A stretch of 64,000 nucleotides of DNA, taken from positions 217,688 to 281,687 of the forward strand of contig KB722745.1 in the NCBI GenBank assembly GCA_000349905.1. Reading direction: 5' to 3'. The notes beneath the pieces were generated by a model that was given only the letters and a program-made list of their open reading frames with translations, did no database searches and was not told the DNA's origin. A program made the translations under genes and the position numbers. This DNA comes from Volvariella volvacea V23. Its lineage: Eukaryota > Basidiomycota > Agaricomycetes > Agaricales > Pluteaceae. Below are positions 1-14,000 of this stretch, in pieces; position 1 is the first letter of the stretch; each line of letters begins with the position of its first letter.

Positions 1-1490
1 CACGGCTTATCTCTACCCAATGGAATCTTAGCGATACCAGACACTGGTGATGTCATCATGAGGTCATAGATAGATACCATAGAATAGTCTGGAATAGTGT
101 AAACATGTACATATGGACTCTGGTGAATATATAAGTGGGCTTGGTTGACTCTGGGGGTTTTCCTCAGTTTCGACCTTGTCTACTCTGCTGAGCTAGCTTC
201 GTCTCAGAGACTCCGGCGCAACCTGAACTAACAGGCTACTAAGAGGTGAGTAAGTGTCGTTAAGATTCTTGTATCTATCTCGTCTCCCCCGCCGGCTGGT
301 AGTGAGAGTTTTCGCAACCATGCCACCGGTGATACCTGGGCACCGCCGTGTGGGTGATCCCTTGTAGTAGGCTCATCTGATAACGTGTAGAGATGTGTGC
401 CGAGCAGTTGATGTTTTCTCTCTTCTTTTATTTATTATCTCTCGTGTATTGTCTTTGGGGCCAAGCGCCCTCGTCGCTGACATTGTTCTTAGGGCTGCCC
501 TGGGATGGAATTGTGACTGTAAACCACACTCCAGTCAGAAATTTGGATAAATCTGACTCTGATACATACCATTCTCACCACTAGACCCAATATAGATATT
601 ATTAACCTCCATGGGTAATACACCAACCATTCCTTCAGATCCTGCTGTAAAGAGTTGGTCCATGACTAGAGCATGGATGAAAGTCAAGTTTTGGGTGTAC
701 ATTTGTGTAGTAGTAGCTTTATATCCTCACTTGTACTACTTGGCACAAGCAGGCAATAAAGCTGGTATAATTTAGGCAATAATTACTGCCAATTAAATGA
801 GTGTTCACAGCCTCCCATGACTGACACCCTGCAATGATACTGCACTCTTATCACTGAAGTGTCAGGATGTTCACTTAAATCCAACTTCAATACTTTCAAA
901 GGCCAAAAGCCCTTGCAGGTGTTTGCCAGGGGCTGTGGTGGGTGTAAGTGAGTCTAAGATGAGAAGTCACCTATGTCACATTGCCGTTGTGTCACACAGC
1001 ACCCAAGCACACTTCATGGTGATATCAGGGATTGGAAAACTAGACAGAAGAAAGAACATGAGAGGAAGTATGTAAGTTTATCAAGTGATTAAGTGAGTGG
1101 TCTCTCACCTTTGTACTTTCATTATTTATGAAAAGAAATAGCTGTAGCCATTCATGCTCCTAGACCAAGGCTGTTGGGGAGTTGGTATATAAGCCAGTGC
1201 AAAGGTGTTATTGAGATATGTGAGTATTAGCTACATCTCCAATGACAGATATCGGTTTAAAGATGGGCCACACAAAGGAATTAGCTTAATGTTTTAACTC
1301 TTCTTTCATTCCAATATCCAGTTATGAATTGCTGCTCTAGAGCTTCAAAGGATTGAATCATACAGGTCAGCAATAAATCTTTGGAACTACTTTCAAGGTT
1401 GGTCTACTGGACACTCAACAATTTTCAAATTTTACAAACTACATAAAGCTATTGTACAGTCACCAAATTTCTGAATAGAGTGGCCAGGAG
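1..1490. other. AT-rich gene-poor stretch
   Basis: I see no convincing gene here. The longest open frames are below 90 codons and have no splice-consistent extension. The DNA is visibly richer in A+T than the gene-dense part of the window. The first 360 bases have a promoter-like look (a TATATAAG string near 130, then a GC-richer stretch), which could be the end of an old LTR, but no paired copy, primer-binding site or target duplication can be shown. Confidence 0.5.
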
Positions 1491-2185
1491 TGTAGACAGG
1501 AATGCAGAGCAATCAGCGTTCTTCATCAATCCTTCTGGCCTGCACTATGTATTTGAACATGTCCTTCAAGTCTACATCCCAAGTTGGCATTTCATCATCA
1601 GACTCCAACTCATCCAATTCATCATAATGACTATCAATATACGCTCTTATTTCTTTTCTCTCATAATCATCATATCACAAATCTACAACCCCCTGGTCAA
1701 TCTTTGTGTACAAATTGCATGTCTCGCCATTTTTTAAGTCCCAATTGAAAAACTTCAGGTAGGCTGTCTTGTCCTGGGTATTGTAGGGGAAAGTAAGGAT
1801 GTGTATATAATGAAAATTTTCCAGCACCTCAAAATCTTTGGTAATGGCTGAGCTGCTGCAGTAGTAATGAATCTCAACAATAGCATAGTCCCTGGGGCAT
1901 AAGGTGACTGAGCTGGCTTGCTTATCCAAAACTGTAGAGCAGACATCATTCTGTCGAATCTTGGTAAAATAAGTATTGCATATTTATTGGTTTAGTGTGA
2001 GTGTTTACTGCTTTTCCATTGAAGTTTTTTATGTTTGCATAGACAAGGATCAATGCTGCCAGAACACAGCTATTGAAAGACAGTGAATAAGGGCATAAGC
2101 AAGATGAAGAAGTAAGTCACTCAGATTTCTTGTGATAGTTGACTATAATGTCCTCCCTATCTGTTTTTTTTACCAGGATCGAAGT

Positions 2186-2830
2186 TCACTCTTTCATTGC
2201 AATAGCGAAAGATGCACATCCTGCTACCATCATGATATATGATTTCCTCCTGTTCTGTACAAGAATAGATAGTTGTAAAAAGCAGCCAGAGGACCAATCG
2301 CCTCCCAGGAATACTTCATCAGGAAGCGCCACTGTGACAACATCTGTGTATTCACCTGGAACTGGGCTTAAGCTTAATGATCCAACATTGTTGGTGACTA
2401 TATGCACATTATTTGAGTAATGGGATACAAAAATCTTACCTGCAGTTGAGAAAATTTGTGGTTGAGATCCAACAACCCATCTCATCCTTGTGATCATGTC
2501 CAAAGATTGGAACTTTGTGGAACAAGCAACCAAGTAGTGCTGTTTTCCAGCTCCATGCCTGACAAATGGGTGGTTCCTTGAAGGATTTGCAATCTCGCTT
2601 GTGTCAAAGCTGATAGTCTGAAATTTGACAATCCTTGCTGCAATATTGTACTGCTCTCTCAAACACATCACAATGAATATACTACTATGCAATCATTAAC
2701 AAAATGCGAGTACCGACCTGCATTGTGTGCAAGTTTTGAGGAAACGTTGGTTGTTACCTTTCCTGCCACAATAACTGCAATGAGTTTTGGCACTTCTAGT
2801 CATCATACATGTTATCTGGGAAATCTCATG
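2186..2830 (-). pseudogene. MYND-type zinc-finger gene remnant
   Basis: Read on the minus strand from about 2790, a frame encodes HCSYCGRKGNNQ, then LKTCTQC. After a 62 nt GT-AG intron (donor at about 2719, acceptor near 2658) it continues as AVQYCSKDCQISDYQL. This is the first part of a MYND finger, with the expected C-x2-C, C-x2-C and YCSKDCQ ligands. The next codon, where MYND proteins usually carry tryptophan before HK..C, is TGA (2604-2606), and HKRDCKSF follows directly in the same frame. The finger is therefore interrupted by one nonsense codon. Further downstream a different frame (2692 to 2186) looks more protein-like, so a frameshift is also possible. MYND fingers bind proline-rich partners; the rest of this protein is not recognised. 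It lies in the AT-rich island, which suggests decay or a mobile origin. Confidence 0.5.
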
Positions 2831-2930
2831 CATCAAGGCTAAACACGCCATCAAAGCTACTTGAGGTGGTAGCACAGCAGAGGGACTAGTCCAGTAGTGT
2901 GATGGAATGATAAAGGTAGTTTGCACAAAG

Positions 2931-5178
2931 AAGCTACAAGTTTGGCCATGGAGCCTCTTGGGGCTGTGGCATTTGCCGGATCAGTAGCAAGACATATCCA
3001 TAGGTCGAGAAAGATATTTCAGGCCAATATACCACAGCTCTGGGGAGGTCATGAAAGAAGGGGAAAACTGAATTTCGAACTCCTAATGCTGAGTACGAGG
3101 CCAGGTAGTTGATCATAGGGGCATTATACTAAAGACTGATAAGCACATGAATTACTTGAGCTTATCATTTGTATCGGATATGGGCGCAAAGGTGGCAAAC
3201 TAGGTTTAAACGAAGTACACAAAGTATAGTGGTACAGATACAAGACTCCATTGTGGAGGAGGATTAGGATACGGACTGCATGTAAATACGAGGCTGACCA
3301 TGTACAGACTATATATATCAGTAGGATACAACAAATACGAGAGAGATCCTTTTACCCAGAAACCACCATCACTCCCATCCTTCCGCGGACGACAGAACCC
3401 ACTTCTCATAACCACCACTGCACGACGAACATGAGGCCGCAGGGTATGCCACTCCAATCGACCCTGGGCTGTGGCCACTTTACCGGAGTTCCCCGGGCTG
3501 AGTTGGCCAATTTCAAGTTTCCGGCTGGTGGCGCCTATCGTGCTCTCACTTGCTCCATCTCCTGGACAACATCATGTGCACCAGCATTCATCTAACCACC
3601 CGCAGTCCAATCGGGAACACACTGGGAACAGGACAGCAACTGCACAAGCTATCCTACGAAGTTTGGTGGGAACAGTCTTTAAAGGGATTGGCACGGCGGC
3701 AATTAAGAGGTTTAATGCTGTGTCCTACCTCCCACCCAATGAATAGCATCTCCATGAAAGGAATAGTGGTACATTGGATCCTTGCATGACCATGTCATGA
3801 TCTTCCTACACTGCCTTACATCATGGACCCTAGCCAGGCGGACAAGGTGACTCCCAGGAAACGTACGTAAACGCATCCTATCGGCTTCCCCTCTCCCTCT
3901 ACCAGTATCAATCTCTCTCCCCACTTCGAATCGAATGCCAAGGCCTTGAAAAATGGAGCTCTGCTCGACGACTGCTCATCAACATCAGGATTGTGCATAC
4001 CACGGCCAACGAGGGCAGAGTATTCATGAGGCCGTCGGCGCCTGTCATCCTAGGTTACGCGCGTCTACTTGGAATGAACCTGGAGGTATGTCCGACCTCG
4101 ATCACCATATGTGTCCTATGATCATTCTGATTAAAGCCAATCTTGAGGTCATCATCCTGTGCATTGCTCGTGCCATTCACCATATCTGTTCAATAATTGC
4201 GCCCATCAAGATTCATACTCATCCTGCATCTCGGGAGGTGAGCAAATGAATTGTTATCTTATAGTGATACCCTAGCACTCATTTTTCAGTTCCGCAATGC
4301 GCAGGTTCAACTTTTGCTTGCGGGGGCAGTTGCGCCCATCCCCCCACCACAGGGCCTAGCAGGTGTTTACATCATCTCCCCACGAATTGTCACGGGCACG
4401 GGTGCATGACGGCTACAGCGCCACCTTTCTCACACGCATGCGCACTCGTCCCGACCGCACACACGTGTCGAGCGCACACGGGTCACTCATGTGACGCGCA
4501 TTGGAGAGAACGAGCTAATGGACAGCAAAGTAGGTGCATTTCATGTTGTCCAGGTGATTTATAAACCGTGCGCTTCGAGTAGACATACTACCACCCTGTC
4601 ATCACACCTCAAGTGGCGATCAGAGCACTTCTCCTGGCACCGCCGGATCGACGATGGGTGGTGCGCTTGGCTCATCTATGGGTTCTCATTTTGTACATGA
4701 GCACTCGGGTCCGACCCGTCAGAGTCAGCATCCCGATCCATTTCTTTTTCCTTCCTAAGCCTCATCCCTGATAGGTACTTCCTCATCGGGAAATAGGCGT
4801 CTCTCATTAGATCAGATTTCAGGTAGCCATATCCTTGATGATAATATTGTTTACTGACCTATAACACGAAAGCGGGTGAGGTTGCGGATTCACACCCCTG
4901 GTCAGAGTATCGCCATCGCCAAAATGCAACTATAACACGGAGAGTGAGGCAGCTCCCAGGTATGAATGTCTGCGGAGCTTTTTGTCTATTGACTTGTATT
5001 GACCCACCATGATGCTAGTCCCTCCCGTTCGAATTCGACCGCTGCCAAACACTTTTGCCGAACGTGGGGTAACCCATCAGCCTCGAGGTTCAACAAGTGA
5101 GCTCATTGTGTAGTTCACGTAGTATTAACGACTGATGCGTCGTTAGACGATTCCCTTTCTTCACCCCTTAGCCCTTCC
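2931..5178. other. intergenic, nothing supported
   Basis: Several short open frames overlap on both strands (3206-4700), but none has homology I recognise or a consistent exon chain. Base composition rises toward that of the genes after about 3300. The last few hundred bases are probably the promoter of the NACHT gene. Confidence 0.4.
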
Positions 5179-7901
5179 ATGCACTTTTTGGACCGCTCTT
5201 CTGTGAGGCTTGACCGAGCCAATCTTACCAACGTTGGTGGAGACTTCAATTATTCTGTTGTGTACGAATCGGCTTCAAAACCAACAGGTATGCGTACAAC
5301 GATCGTCCAAAGAATTTTGTTGATGAATCAATGAAAAGGTCGAGACATATTACTATCCAAGATCCTACCTCAGGCCATGCACGGCAACGAAGGTCCATCG
5401 GATGAGCAGAGATGTCACGGGAGGACCCACCATAGTATCACTGGAGACATCAAGTCTTGGCTTCAAACAAAGAATCGCCTTCATAACGTCCTATTACTAA
5501 TCGGGCCCGCTGGCACTGGGAAGACTATCCTGACCAAGACCGTTATCGCGGATTTGAACCAACCGGATTCGCCTACAAAATTGGCGGGTAGTTTTTTCTT
5601 CAGCAGTGGCGACTCTGGTAGAAACTCTGCCGAGCGGTTTGTACTGACTCTGGCATACCAACTCACGGGTTTAGCGACAGAAATTGGTCAAAGGATTGAT
5701 CACATCTTGAACCGGGATCCGCACATTTCAACATCTGGTCTCGAACAGCAGTGGAGAAGGCTTATCATAGAACCCGTCAACGGAATGTCCGACGTGCTTC
5801 CTCCGAGCGTCTTTATTATCGAGGGCCTCGATCAATGCGGAACGCCGCTAGAACAATCACAAGTTCTACAACTAGTTGCTTCCAGTGGATCGACCTTCCC
5901 GATTGCGTTCTTTATCACCAGCAAGCCTGAATACCACATCCGCACCTTCTTCAAGGCCGACGCGCTTGCTGTTCTCTGTCGTAAAGCGATATCCCTAACG
6001 GAGATAACAACAGAAGTGCGGAACGACGTTAAGGCTTTCCTCAGATCGCGCTTAGCCGATATCCACGCACGCAATCGTGACATTCTGGGACCCGTTCCTC
6101 TAGCATCTGAAGCTGATATTCAAAACCTGGCTCGATCTGCTGCAGGACACTTCATCTACGTGAGCGCCTTTCTCAGGTTTATCGACGACCACCGGGAGAA
6201 TCCTCGTATACGAGCCGAGCAATATTTCTCGAGAAGTCGCGAAGCTACTCATGCTCTCACGCCTTTAGACGGCTACTATGGTCACATCTTATCCAAGTCT
6301 CATCACCCGACCAATAGCTTCGTTCAGAATATCCTATTTCATATAATCTTTTGTAATGAAGTCGACATGGTCGCTAGTTTATCCCGCATCGCAGCTCTCG
6401 AAGGTTGCAACACTCATTTAATCCGAACAGCGTTACGACATCTTCATTCTGTCTTGGAAGTTCCCGAAGAGGATCACGAGCATGTGCGCGTGTACGACCC
6501 ATCCTTTATCGACTACCTGTACGATTACGAAAGAAGCGGGAGCTACTTTATCGATCGATCTTACTACGCCGCTTTGACTGTGGTGCAATGCCTGAAAAAC
6601 CTCACTCACACGTCGCATAACAGACATCCTCAGTGGTGGTTCGACAATTCTTATGGGTGGCTTCGTTATATCGAGCACGTCAACTTGGCTAGCCCTCCTC
6701 AGGACTTCATCTTTTCCTTGCAGCAATTCGACTTTCATCGGTGGTTAAGTGAGTATGCACGCCAGCCGTACTCGCTGCATAATCGTTATGCCGTGTTCCA
6801 AAAACTTTTGAAACGTTCATCATTGGTAAGTATCTACCGTGTATATCGTGCGGTAATTTGAAACTAACAACATCACTCAGGGAAAATACTTGCAGGACCT
6901 TCATCCAGACACGCTCGTTGAAGCTCGACATTTCTGGCTCGCCGAGTTGTGCTCCTACAACATTGAAGTTGGGCGAATCTACTTGCAACTGCTGGGCAGA
7001 CTTCCGGTAGTACCAAGGCTACCGACCTGGTCCGCTATACACTCACTGGTTTCCACACACCTTCGTCTTACTGGTTTATCCCTGCAATTGGATACAAATT
7101 GGCCATTGTTTTGTTATGCAGTGGAAGAGGTAGTTCCTTCTGTCCCGAACTGGTTCATGGGAGACAGTCAGCTCTCTCAACAGTTTGCACACGTCGAGGG
7201 CTGCATGTCGCGACATGATGTGGTGTTAGCCGCGTTAACCATTCTTCGCCATCCAGAGTATTTGTAAGTCTACTTTACTTTCTTTTGCCTCAGCGCTATT
7301 AATTACCTCGGACCGTTACCAATAGGTCTTATGATGACCTTGGATATTTTAGCCTTCATTGGAGTGCTGCTTGGGACTGGGAGAGCGAACTGTGGTGTGA
7401 TATGCCCTCCAAGGAAGCTCTGGAGCCTATCAGGGTACAAACCATTCTCGCGGCGCTGGGACGCCTCCCAAAACAATTCCATAAACACGCCCTTCACTCA
7501 CCCCAGGTGTTGGCATGGATTGAGGTCTGGGTTTCTTCTCCTTCTCCTCCAATTGCATCACTCAAACCATCATGCAGACCCACTTACCTGATGCCATTGA
7601 CTTATACAGGCATTGGCAAGCGAGCGAATGTGAGGAAGAGCCTCCCAGCACGAGACGAGATCGAATGGAAATCAAGGAGCCAAGCCATACATTACAGGGA
7701 TCTGAAGGGCAGGAACCAATTCCCCCTACTCAACTACCTCAAGATGCACAGGAAGGTGCAGATTTTGCAACAGAACTTTGGACCGCCTACCGGGGAACGC
7801 GAAGCCTCGTTCCGAACAGACGAATCAACCTTGGTAGGATGATGTGGGAGCAGCAGGATCATAACGCTGGGGGCTCCAGCCGGGCTGGACTGCACTTTTG
7901 A
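5179..7901 (+). CDS. NACHT-domain P-loop NTPase (NLR-like)
   Basis: Five exons are proposed: 5179-5287, 5393-6825, 6881-7263, 7326-7524 and 7578-7901, giving 815 residues with all phases agreeing. A short N-terminal leader carries a GGDFN-type motif common before fungal NACHT domains. Walker A is GPAGTGKT (about residue 73) and Walker B is FIIEGLDQC, followed by a helical winged-helix-like region. No C-terminal WD40, ankyrin or TPR repeats are visible, so this is the repeat-less form abundant in mushrooms. By family, such STAND NTPases act as oligomerising switches in non-self recognition and programmed cell death; the ligand of this one is unknown. The start at 5179 and the 105 nt first intron are the weakest parts of the model. 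The fourth intron uses an unusual GTCTGG donor. The gene ends 192 nt before MON2 on the same strand. Confidence 0.85.
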
Positions 7902-8000
7902 GATATACCCCTTTCATTGACTGATACCCATATTTTTGTAGTGTGCACCGGAGCACTTGTAGTACTATGATTGTAGCCGATTCAGCCGGCGCGGCTTGAA

Positions 8001-8019
8001 TGCTGCGCGCCGCGCAGCA
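8001..8019. repeat. perfect 9-bp-arm palindrome between two genes
   Basis: TGCTGCGCG, one C, then CGCGCAGCA: a perfect odd palindrome inside a GC-rich patch in the 192 nt between the NACHT gene stop and the MON2 start. It could be a protein-binding site in the MON2 promoter or a hairpin in the NACHT 3' UTR. No function is shown. Confidence 0.6.
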
Positions 8020-8093
8020 GCTAACCGCGTAATGCGCTTATGTAATACCTAATCCTCCCCTTGCCCCTCGTCATCGCACAAGCCGACGCACCA

Positions 8094-11000
8094 ATGAGTT
8101 CGTTGGCCTTCTTGGTCACTGAGCTCCAGGTACGTAAAGTTTTCTGTTCCAAAGATCAGCGACCGATGTGATGCGCCCAGTCTCTGGCAAGCGAGACACG
8201 AAGAAAGCACCCAGAAGTCCGTGAGGTTCGTGTCGCAGATTATCGACTTGGAACGTCGCAAATCTCACCGGTGTAGGCAGCGGAGAAGAGTCTTGCTATC
8301 CTTAGAGCGTCTCCAGAGCAGGCGGTAGTGAATTTGGCTTCAGGTGCGTGGTTCAGGTTTCGTGTTGGTCTAATGGTATGCTCACACATCGTAGATGGCC
8401 CTCAATCCAACGACCTCTTGCGTCCTGTATTCATGGGATGCGCTACCAAGAATGCTAAAGTAGTCGCAATATCATTGGGATCGCTTCAGCGACTGATTGC
8501 TCTCAAAGCCGTTCCACAATCCGCTGTTAATGCCATCATCATGACCATGAGCGACGCGATGAGTCAAGGCGTCGACATCCAGCTTCGTATCCTTCAAACA
8601 CTCGTATCGTTGATTATGAACTTCCCAGAGATCCACGCGGAGCAGCTTGGGGATGTTCGTCACCTTGCATCTATGAATATCGTCTTGGTTATAACGTTGT
8701 TTATGTAGGCGCTGCTGCTGTGCTTCAAACTTCAAGAATCGCGCATTGCAGTAGTATCTTCCACTGCGGCGGCCACTCTTCGACAGCTTGTCATGTTTGT
8801 TGTGGATAAGATGGTGGAGGAAGATCGACGCGAAGATTTGGATTCTGAATTGCTGAGAGAAGTACCTCTCCCTGATGGGACGTCCATATCCCTAGGGCCA
8901 TCTGCCCGCGACGCGTTTTCCGTCTTCGAAGACCTATGCTTGCTCGCCAACTCGGAGAAGCCTCACTTCCTCAACCTCGAGTCGTTGCAGAAGACGTTTG
9001 CTTTGGAGCTGATCGAGAGTGTGTTGACCAATTATCACGAACCTTTCAGACAAGTAAGTTCTCTGTTACTGTATGCTTTTTCAATTTGTTCATAAATCTT
9101 TTGTCACATAGCATCCTGAACTAATACTCCTCCTGCGACACCATCTTTGCCCTCTTCTTCTTAGATCCCTCTCCGAACGTCCCATCTTCCCCTTAACACT
9201 CCGTTGCACTCGCGTCATTTTTCTACTTCTCAAGCAATTCTCGTCTAATCTCGTCACCGAATCTGAAGTCTTCTTAATGCTCTTAATCCGCCTCATATCC
9301 GAAGAACCCACCGATCCAAGCACGGAGGTCTCATCGAAAGCTGGTAGTCAACAGCAATATAGCGGTATCCATCGCCCTGGCTGGATGCGCGTGCTTGCTA
9401 TGGAGGTTATGCGTGGGTGAGTTTTGGCGTAGTTGGCCAGGTCCATATACTGATCCTTTTCGTCCAGACTTTGCACCGACGCTGAGCTGATACGAACAAT
9501 TTACGACCGCTACGATGCCCAAGATGCAGGCTCCAAAGTTTTCTCTTCACTTGTTACGACACTTAAACGTCTTATTACTGAAAAATCTGCTCTGCTTGGG
9601 GTATATGCTCAAATGCAGGGCGTTGGCGTGCAGTCCGAGAGTAGTTACGGAATGGATGTCGGGGGCATGGCAGGAAGGGTGGCCACCGCTGCTAGTGCTA
9701 CTGTCTCAGGAGTGGTCGGGATGATCGCCTCTACAGGGGGACTCAGCTCGCAGGGATCAGCAATGAAGTTACAATGGTCAGTCCTCCATGGCATCTTTTC
9801 ATCTGCCACCCTAAACCATACTTTTAGTATCGACCAACTTGATAAAGCCGATGCGCCACCAATCCCTGAATTGTATATCTACTTATTGGCGGTACAAGCC
9901 CTAACATCGTTATGTGAAGGCTTGGTTCAGTTCACAGGACCGATTTACACAGCCCTTGTAATTCAGAAAAGGGGACCAGGTGAAGGCCCTATTCGTGCGC
10001 CTCCTGCCCTTGATCTTTTCTCATTATCCCCTGACGACCCATCATATCGCCAACTCAATACCGTCAAGTCCCTCATTGAAAGCGGATGGCCGGCTCTCCT
10101 CGCAGCTCTATCATTCGTCATCGCCACCAATTTGTCGGACGACCTGTTCGTTGAGGTTTTGTCGAGTTACCAGGCCTTAATTAGCGTGGCGGGAATGCTA
10201 GGGCTGACGATCCCTAGAGATGCACTATTGACCTCCCTCTCCAAGTTCGCAGTACCAACGCGAGTTGTATCTTCATTAGATACTTATGCAGAACCGCCAA
10301 CTCCGCGCTCGGCAACAAGTCTTACTGAGGGTATCAGCTTGGGACTCGGCCTAGGAGGAGGTAGCGGAGGACCTCCAACTTTATCCGAGAGGAACATCGC
10401 TTGCCTCAAGGTTGTTATCTATGTTGCAGGCTTTTTGGCCGGTAGCCTCGGAGAAAGTTGGTTTGGCGTCCTGGAGGTCTTGCAAAACGCCGACTACGTG
10501 TTGACGTATAAAGGCACTGGAGCTGTGGCTGGAGGAACAACTAGCAAGAGGAACAGTATCTTTGGGGGTTCGGGTTCGATATCCGCTTCTGCATCATCTG
10601 CTACGGTCAATGTCGGCATGCCAATGAGCAGATCAACCTCAACAAACCTATCTGCAAGCGGGTCACAGCAACAATTGTCGCAAACTTCTGCAAATCGACA
10701 CCCGATGTTGGTAGATCTCAGTCCGGAGTGGGTTCAAGGCGCGATTCAGCGTCTACTCGATGCGACAAGGAACTTTGAAGACACCGCATTCAGGGACTTC
10801 ATCAATGCACTTTGCAGGTTGAGTTCGGAGATGGTGGGCATGCAAACACAGGCGGAGGTTGGAAGTGCTACGGGGTTGGGTTTCACCGCCATTGAGTCAG
10901 AAAGTACGGAGGACACGAGTTTAGGCGGCAATTTATCGCCCAAGACGGAAGTACATAGACGGAGGGTTAGCGGGATCCATATCCCGAGGACGCTAGTGAG

Positions 11001-14000
11001 TGTATCGTGTTTGCGTTGTCATCCATTTGAGTGCTGATAACGTGAATTAGCGATCCGGAGATTTTGGAATTACGAAGTTAGGACAAGTCGCTATGCTCAA
11101 CATCCACAGACTCATATACCGTGCGCCTGATATTGCGTGGAATACTACCACAAGTCACCTCCTATCTGTTATCCGCCTTCCATACGCCCCTCAACCTATA
11201 CGTCTTCAGGCCGCTCGGGTGCTTGATGACATTCTAGTCGTCGTTCCCCGAAACCTCTCCACAACCGGAGACCTACAAGCGCAAGTCCAACGACGTGTCC
11301 TGGACGTGCTGGCAGCACAGGTCATCCCGGATCCTAACCTGCAATTCGCATATAACGTGTCTGTAACCGTCGAACTTCGACGAATGGGTCTAGAGACACT
11401 GCATCAAATACTGGAGTCGTCTGGGCATACTCTGGTTGTAGGTTGGGAGGTAATATTCCAAATGCTAGAAAGCGTCTGTCGTCCACTATCAGCAAGCAAC
11501 ATCCCTCCTTCCCGCTCCCTTTCAACCGATTCCATGGCCACAAGTGCTCCTTCATCCCCAGGACAGAAGCATCGGCCGTCTTCGTTAGTTGGCGTTGCCA
11601 ACACTGAGAAGAGCCACAACTCCCTTGTCAAGATTGCTTTCCTATCCCTCAAGCTTGTCTGTGATTCCGTCTCCACGCTTTCTCCTGACCACCTTCGGTT
11701 ATGTATCAGTACCCTCGGACAATTTGGGCGTCAATCGGATACCAACATCGCGCTTACCGCCGCGGCTAGTCTGTTATGGAGCGTATCTGACGCGATCCAG
11801 GCGAAACGACGTGAAGTACCTGAAGCAGAACCAGAGTATAGCTCCCTTTGGATGTTCTTGTTGGCGGAAGTGTTGGGGTTGTGCACGGACGAAAGAGCTG
11901 AAGTACGAGATGGCGCCATTCAGACATTGTTCAGGACGATGCAGCTGTATGGGAACACGTTGAATTTGGATACCTGGGAGGATTGCGTCTGGAGGATCAT
12001 TTTCCCTTTACTGGACAATCTTTCGGCGCAGATTCGGAAGCAGCAACTGGAGACTATTGATGAGGATGTAGGGGAGAAGGGCCGTGACAGTGATGCGAAG
12101 CCTGGATCGGCATCTGTTGCTCGCGCGTGGGACGAGTCCAAAGTATTGGCTTTGCAGTCCCTTGGGTCGATCTTCTACGACTTCCTGGCACCAAAGATCG
12201 TGCATATACCCTCTTTCGAGAAAGCGTGGGACGTGTTCGTAACTCATATTCAGGATTCCGTTTTGTTGGATGATCGGACGATCAGTGCCCCAGCTCTAAG
12301 GTGTTTGGAGAAGACACTCAAGACCTGTGCATCCGCATTTCCTGAATACACGCCCTCCGACGTCAAAGCAAACGAAGAAGAAAAGGAAGATGACGAGGAT
12401 ACAGTGAAGGGGATGGTTCCTACTATATGGCAGAGAGCTTGGATTGCTATCGACGTCTTGGGAGGTGCAGTCTTGCGGAGATCGTATTCGGTCCAGTCAC
12501 AGCCGTTGTCACCGACGCTTAGGCACAGACCATTTACCCAAGACAGTCTAGTAGCATATGTAGACGTTATTCAGAGCACAAAGGCACTTAGTCGGAGGTT
12601 GAACGGCAAGGAGTGGCCTTTAGATAGGTTGACTCGCTTGATGGCTATTCTTAAAGGTGCGTAAAGTTCATCCTTTTATCTTCAGGTGCAAATATTAATC
12701 GCATTTGTATAGGCGTTCTAACCTATCCTAATTCACCGGACTATCGCCCTGATATCGACAATCTACCACCTCTTCAAGTGAGTCTGGATCGTACTTCACC
12801 GAGACTCTTGCCCTGACACTCCATACAGGCTGCCGTAATGGACGCAATTAATAGTATCGACCTCTCGCTCCCCGGTTCACCCTCTCTCGTAATGCGAGAC
12901 TTGTCGGAATTCGCAACCCTGCCGTTCATAGCTGCCTTTGATGTTCAACCCCAACCAGGTTCACATACGCCACAGAAGCGTGTTACGTACATTGCAATAG
13001 CGAAGAAGACAATGCCAATGCTAGTGGAGTTGTTTTTAAAGTTCAAGGACCAAGCAGATATATATGTGGATGGGACGGTGGAGGCTATTGTCTCTGTAAG
13101 TGCATCGTCCAATGCTTCGCAACATGGAAGGTTCACATTTCCCAAAGGCATACTCTATCCCTATCAAGCTCAAGTACGATTGCCCAGCCCCTTCAAAGCA
13201 TGGAAAAGATCAACCGCTCTGGAAGACTGCTACCACCAATTTCTTGCGGATTGTCAAGGAATGCGCCAGTCAGATGCAGACCTTCGGATCAGGTTCGTAT
13301 ATTCTTCAGTATATTGATTCCTGTATTAATTAATGCTTATAGTGATACCTGATGATCGAATTGAAGGTATCTGGCACCAGATTCTGGACGTCTTCAGAGG
13401 TGGTATCTTGGCCGATTGGTAAGTATGCTCACGGTCTGAATAATTCTATATAATAACAACTTGACCAGTACTGCGGCCGAGTCGTTCAGCCTCGAAGTAC
13501 AGGAAGCAGAGGAAAACTTTGATTTATCACTGATTGCCTCGCTCGAAATCGACGTAGCGCCTTACCTCGGAAACTCGCGTGTCCCCGATCAGTTGGTCAG
13601 CCAACTAGGGAAGATACTCCACCAAGGAAGTCTATTGTATCATTCACATTCTGAAGTATCGTCGCCCAGTTTCAGCCCGAGCCCACGTTCTAGCAATGGG
13701 TTCGAGAAAACTGGGATTGATGGGTATCATGACCTGGGAAGTACGCACTCGGGGACGTTGGTGCCGAGAGAGAGGTTTTCGTATTGGTGTTTTGATTTGC
13801 TGTTCTTGGTTTGCTCGGATACAACGCACGGTGAGTGTGGGATGGACGTGTTTTTGATTCGAGCTCATCTTCTGGTGCAGATCAAGAGGAATCGAGAAGG
13901 CGATTGGCAGTCTTGAACCTTGCGTCATTGCTCAATAGATGCCGATCTACTCTGCTGAGCTTCATCGCAGATGAAGCCCTGAGGGGTAATCTCCCTTTCC

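Noticed and set aside
1..360. Possible end of an LTR retroelement (TATA-like string, GC-richer tail)
   Set aside because: No second LTR, primer-binding site, gag/pol frame or target duplication is visible in the window.
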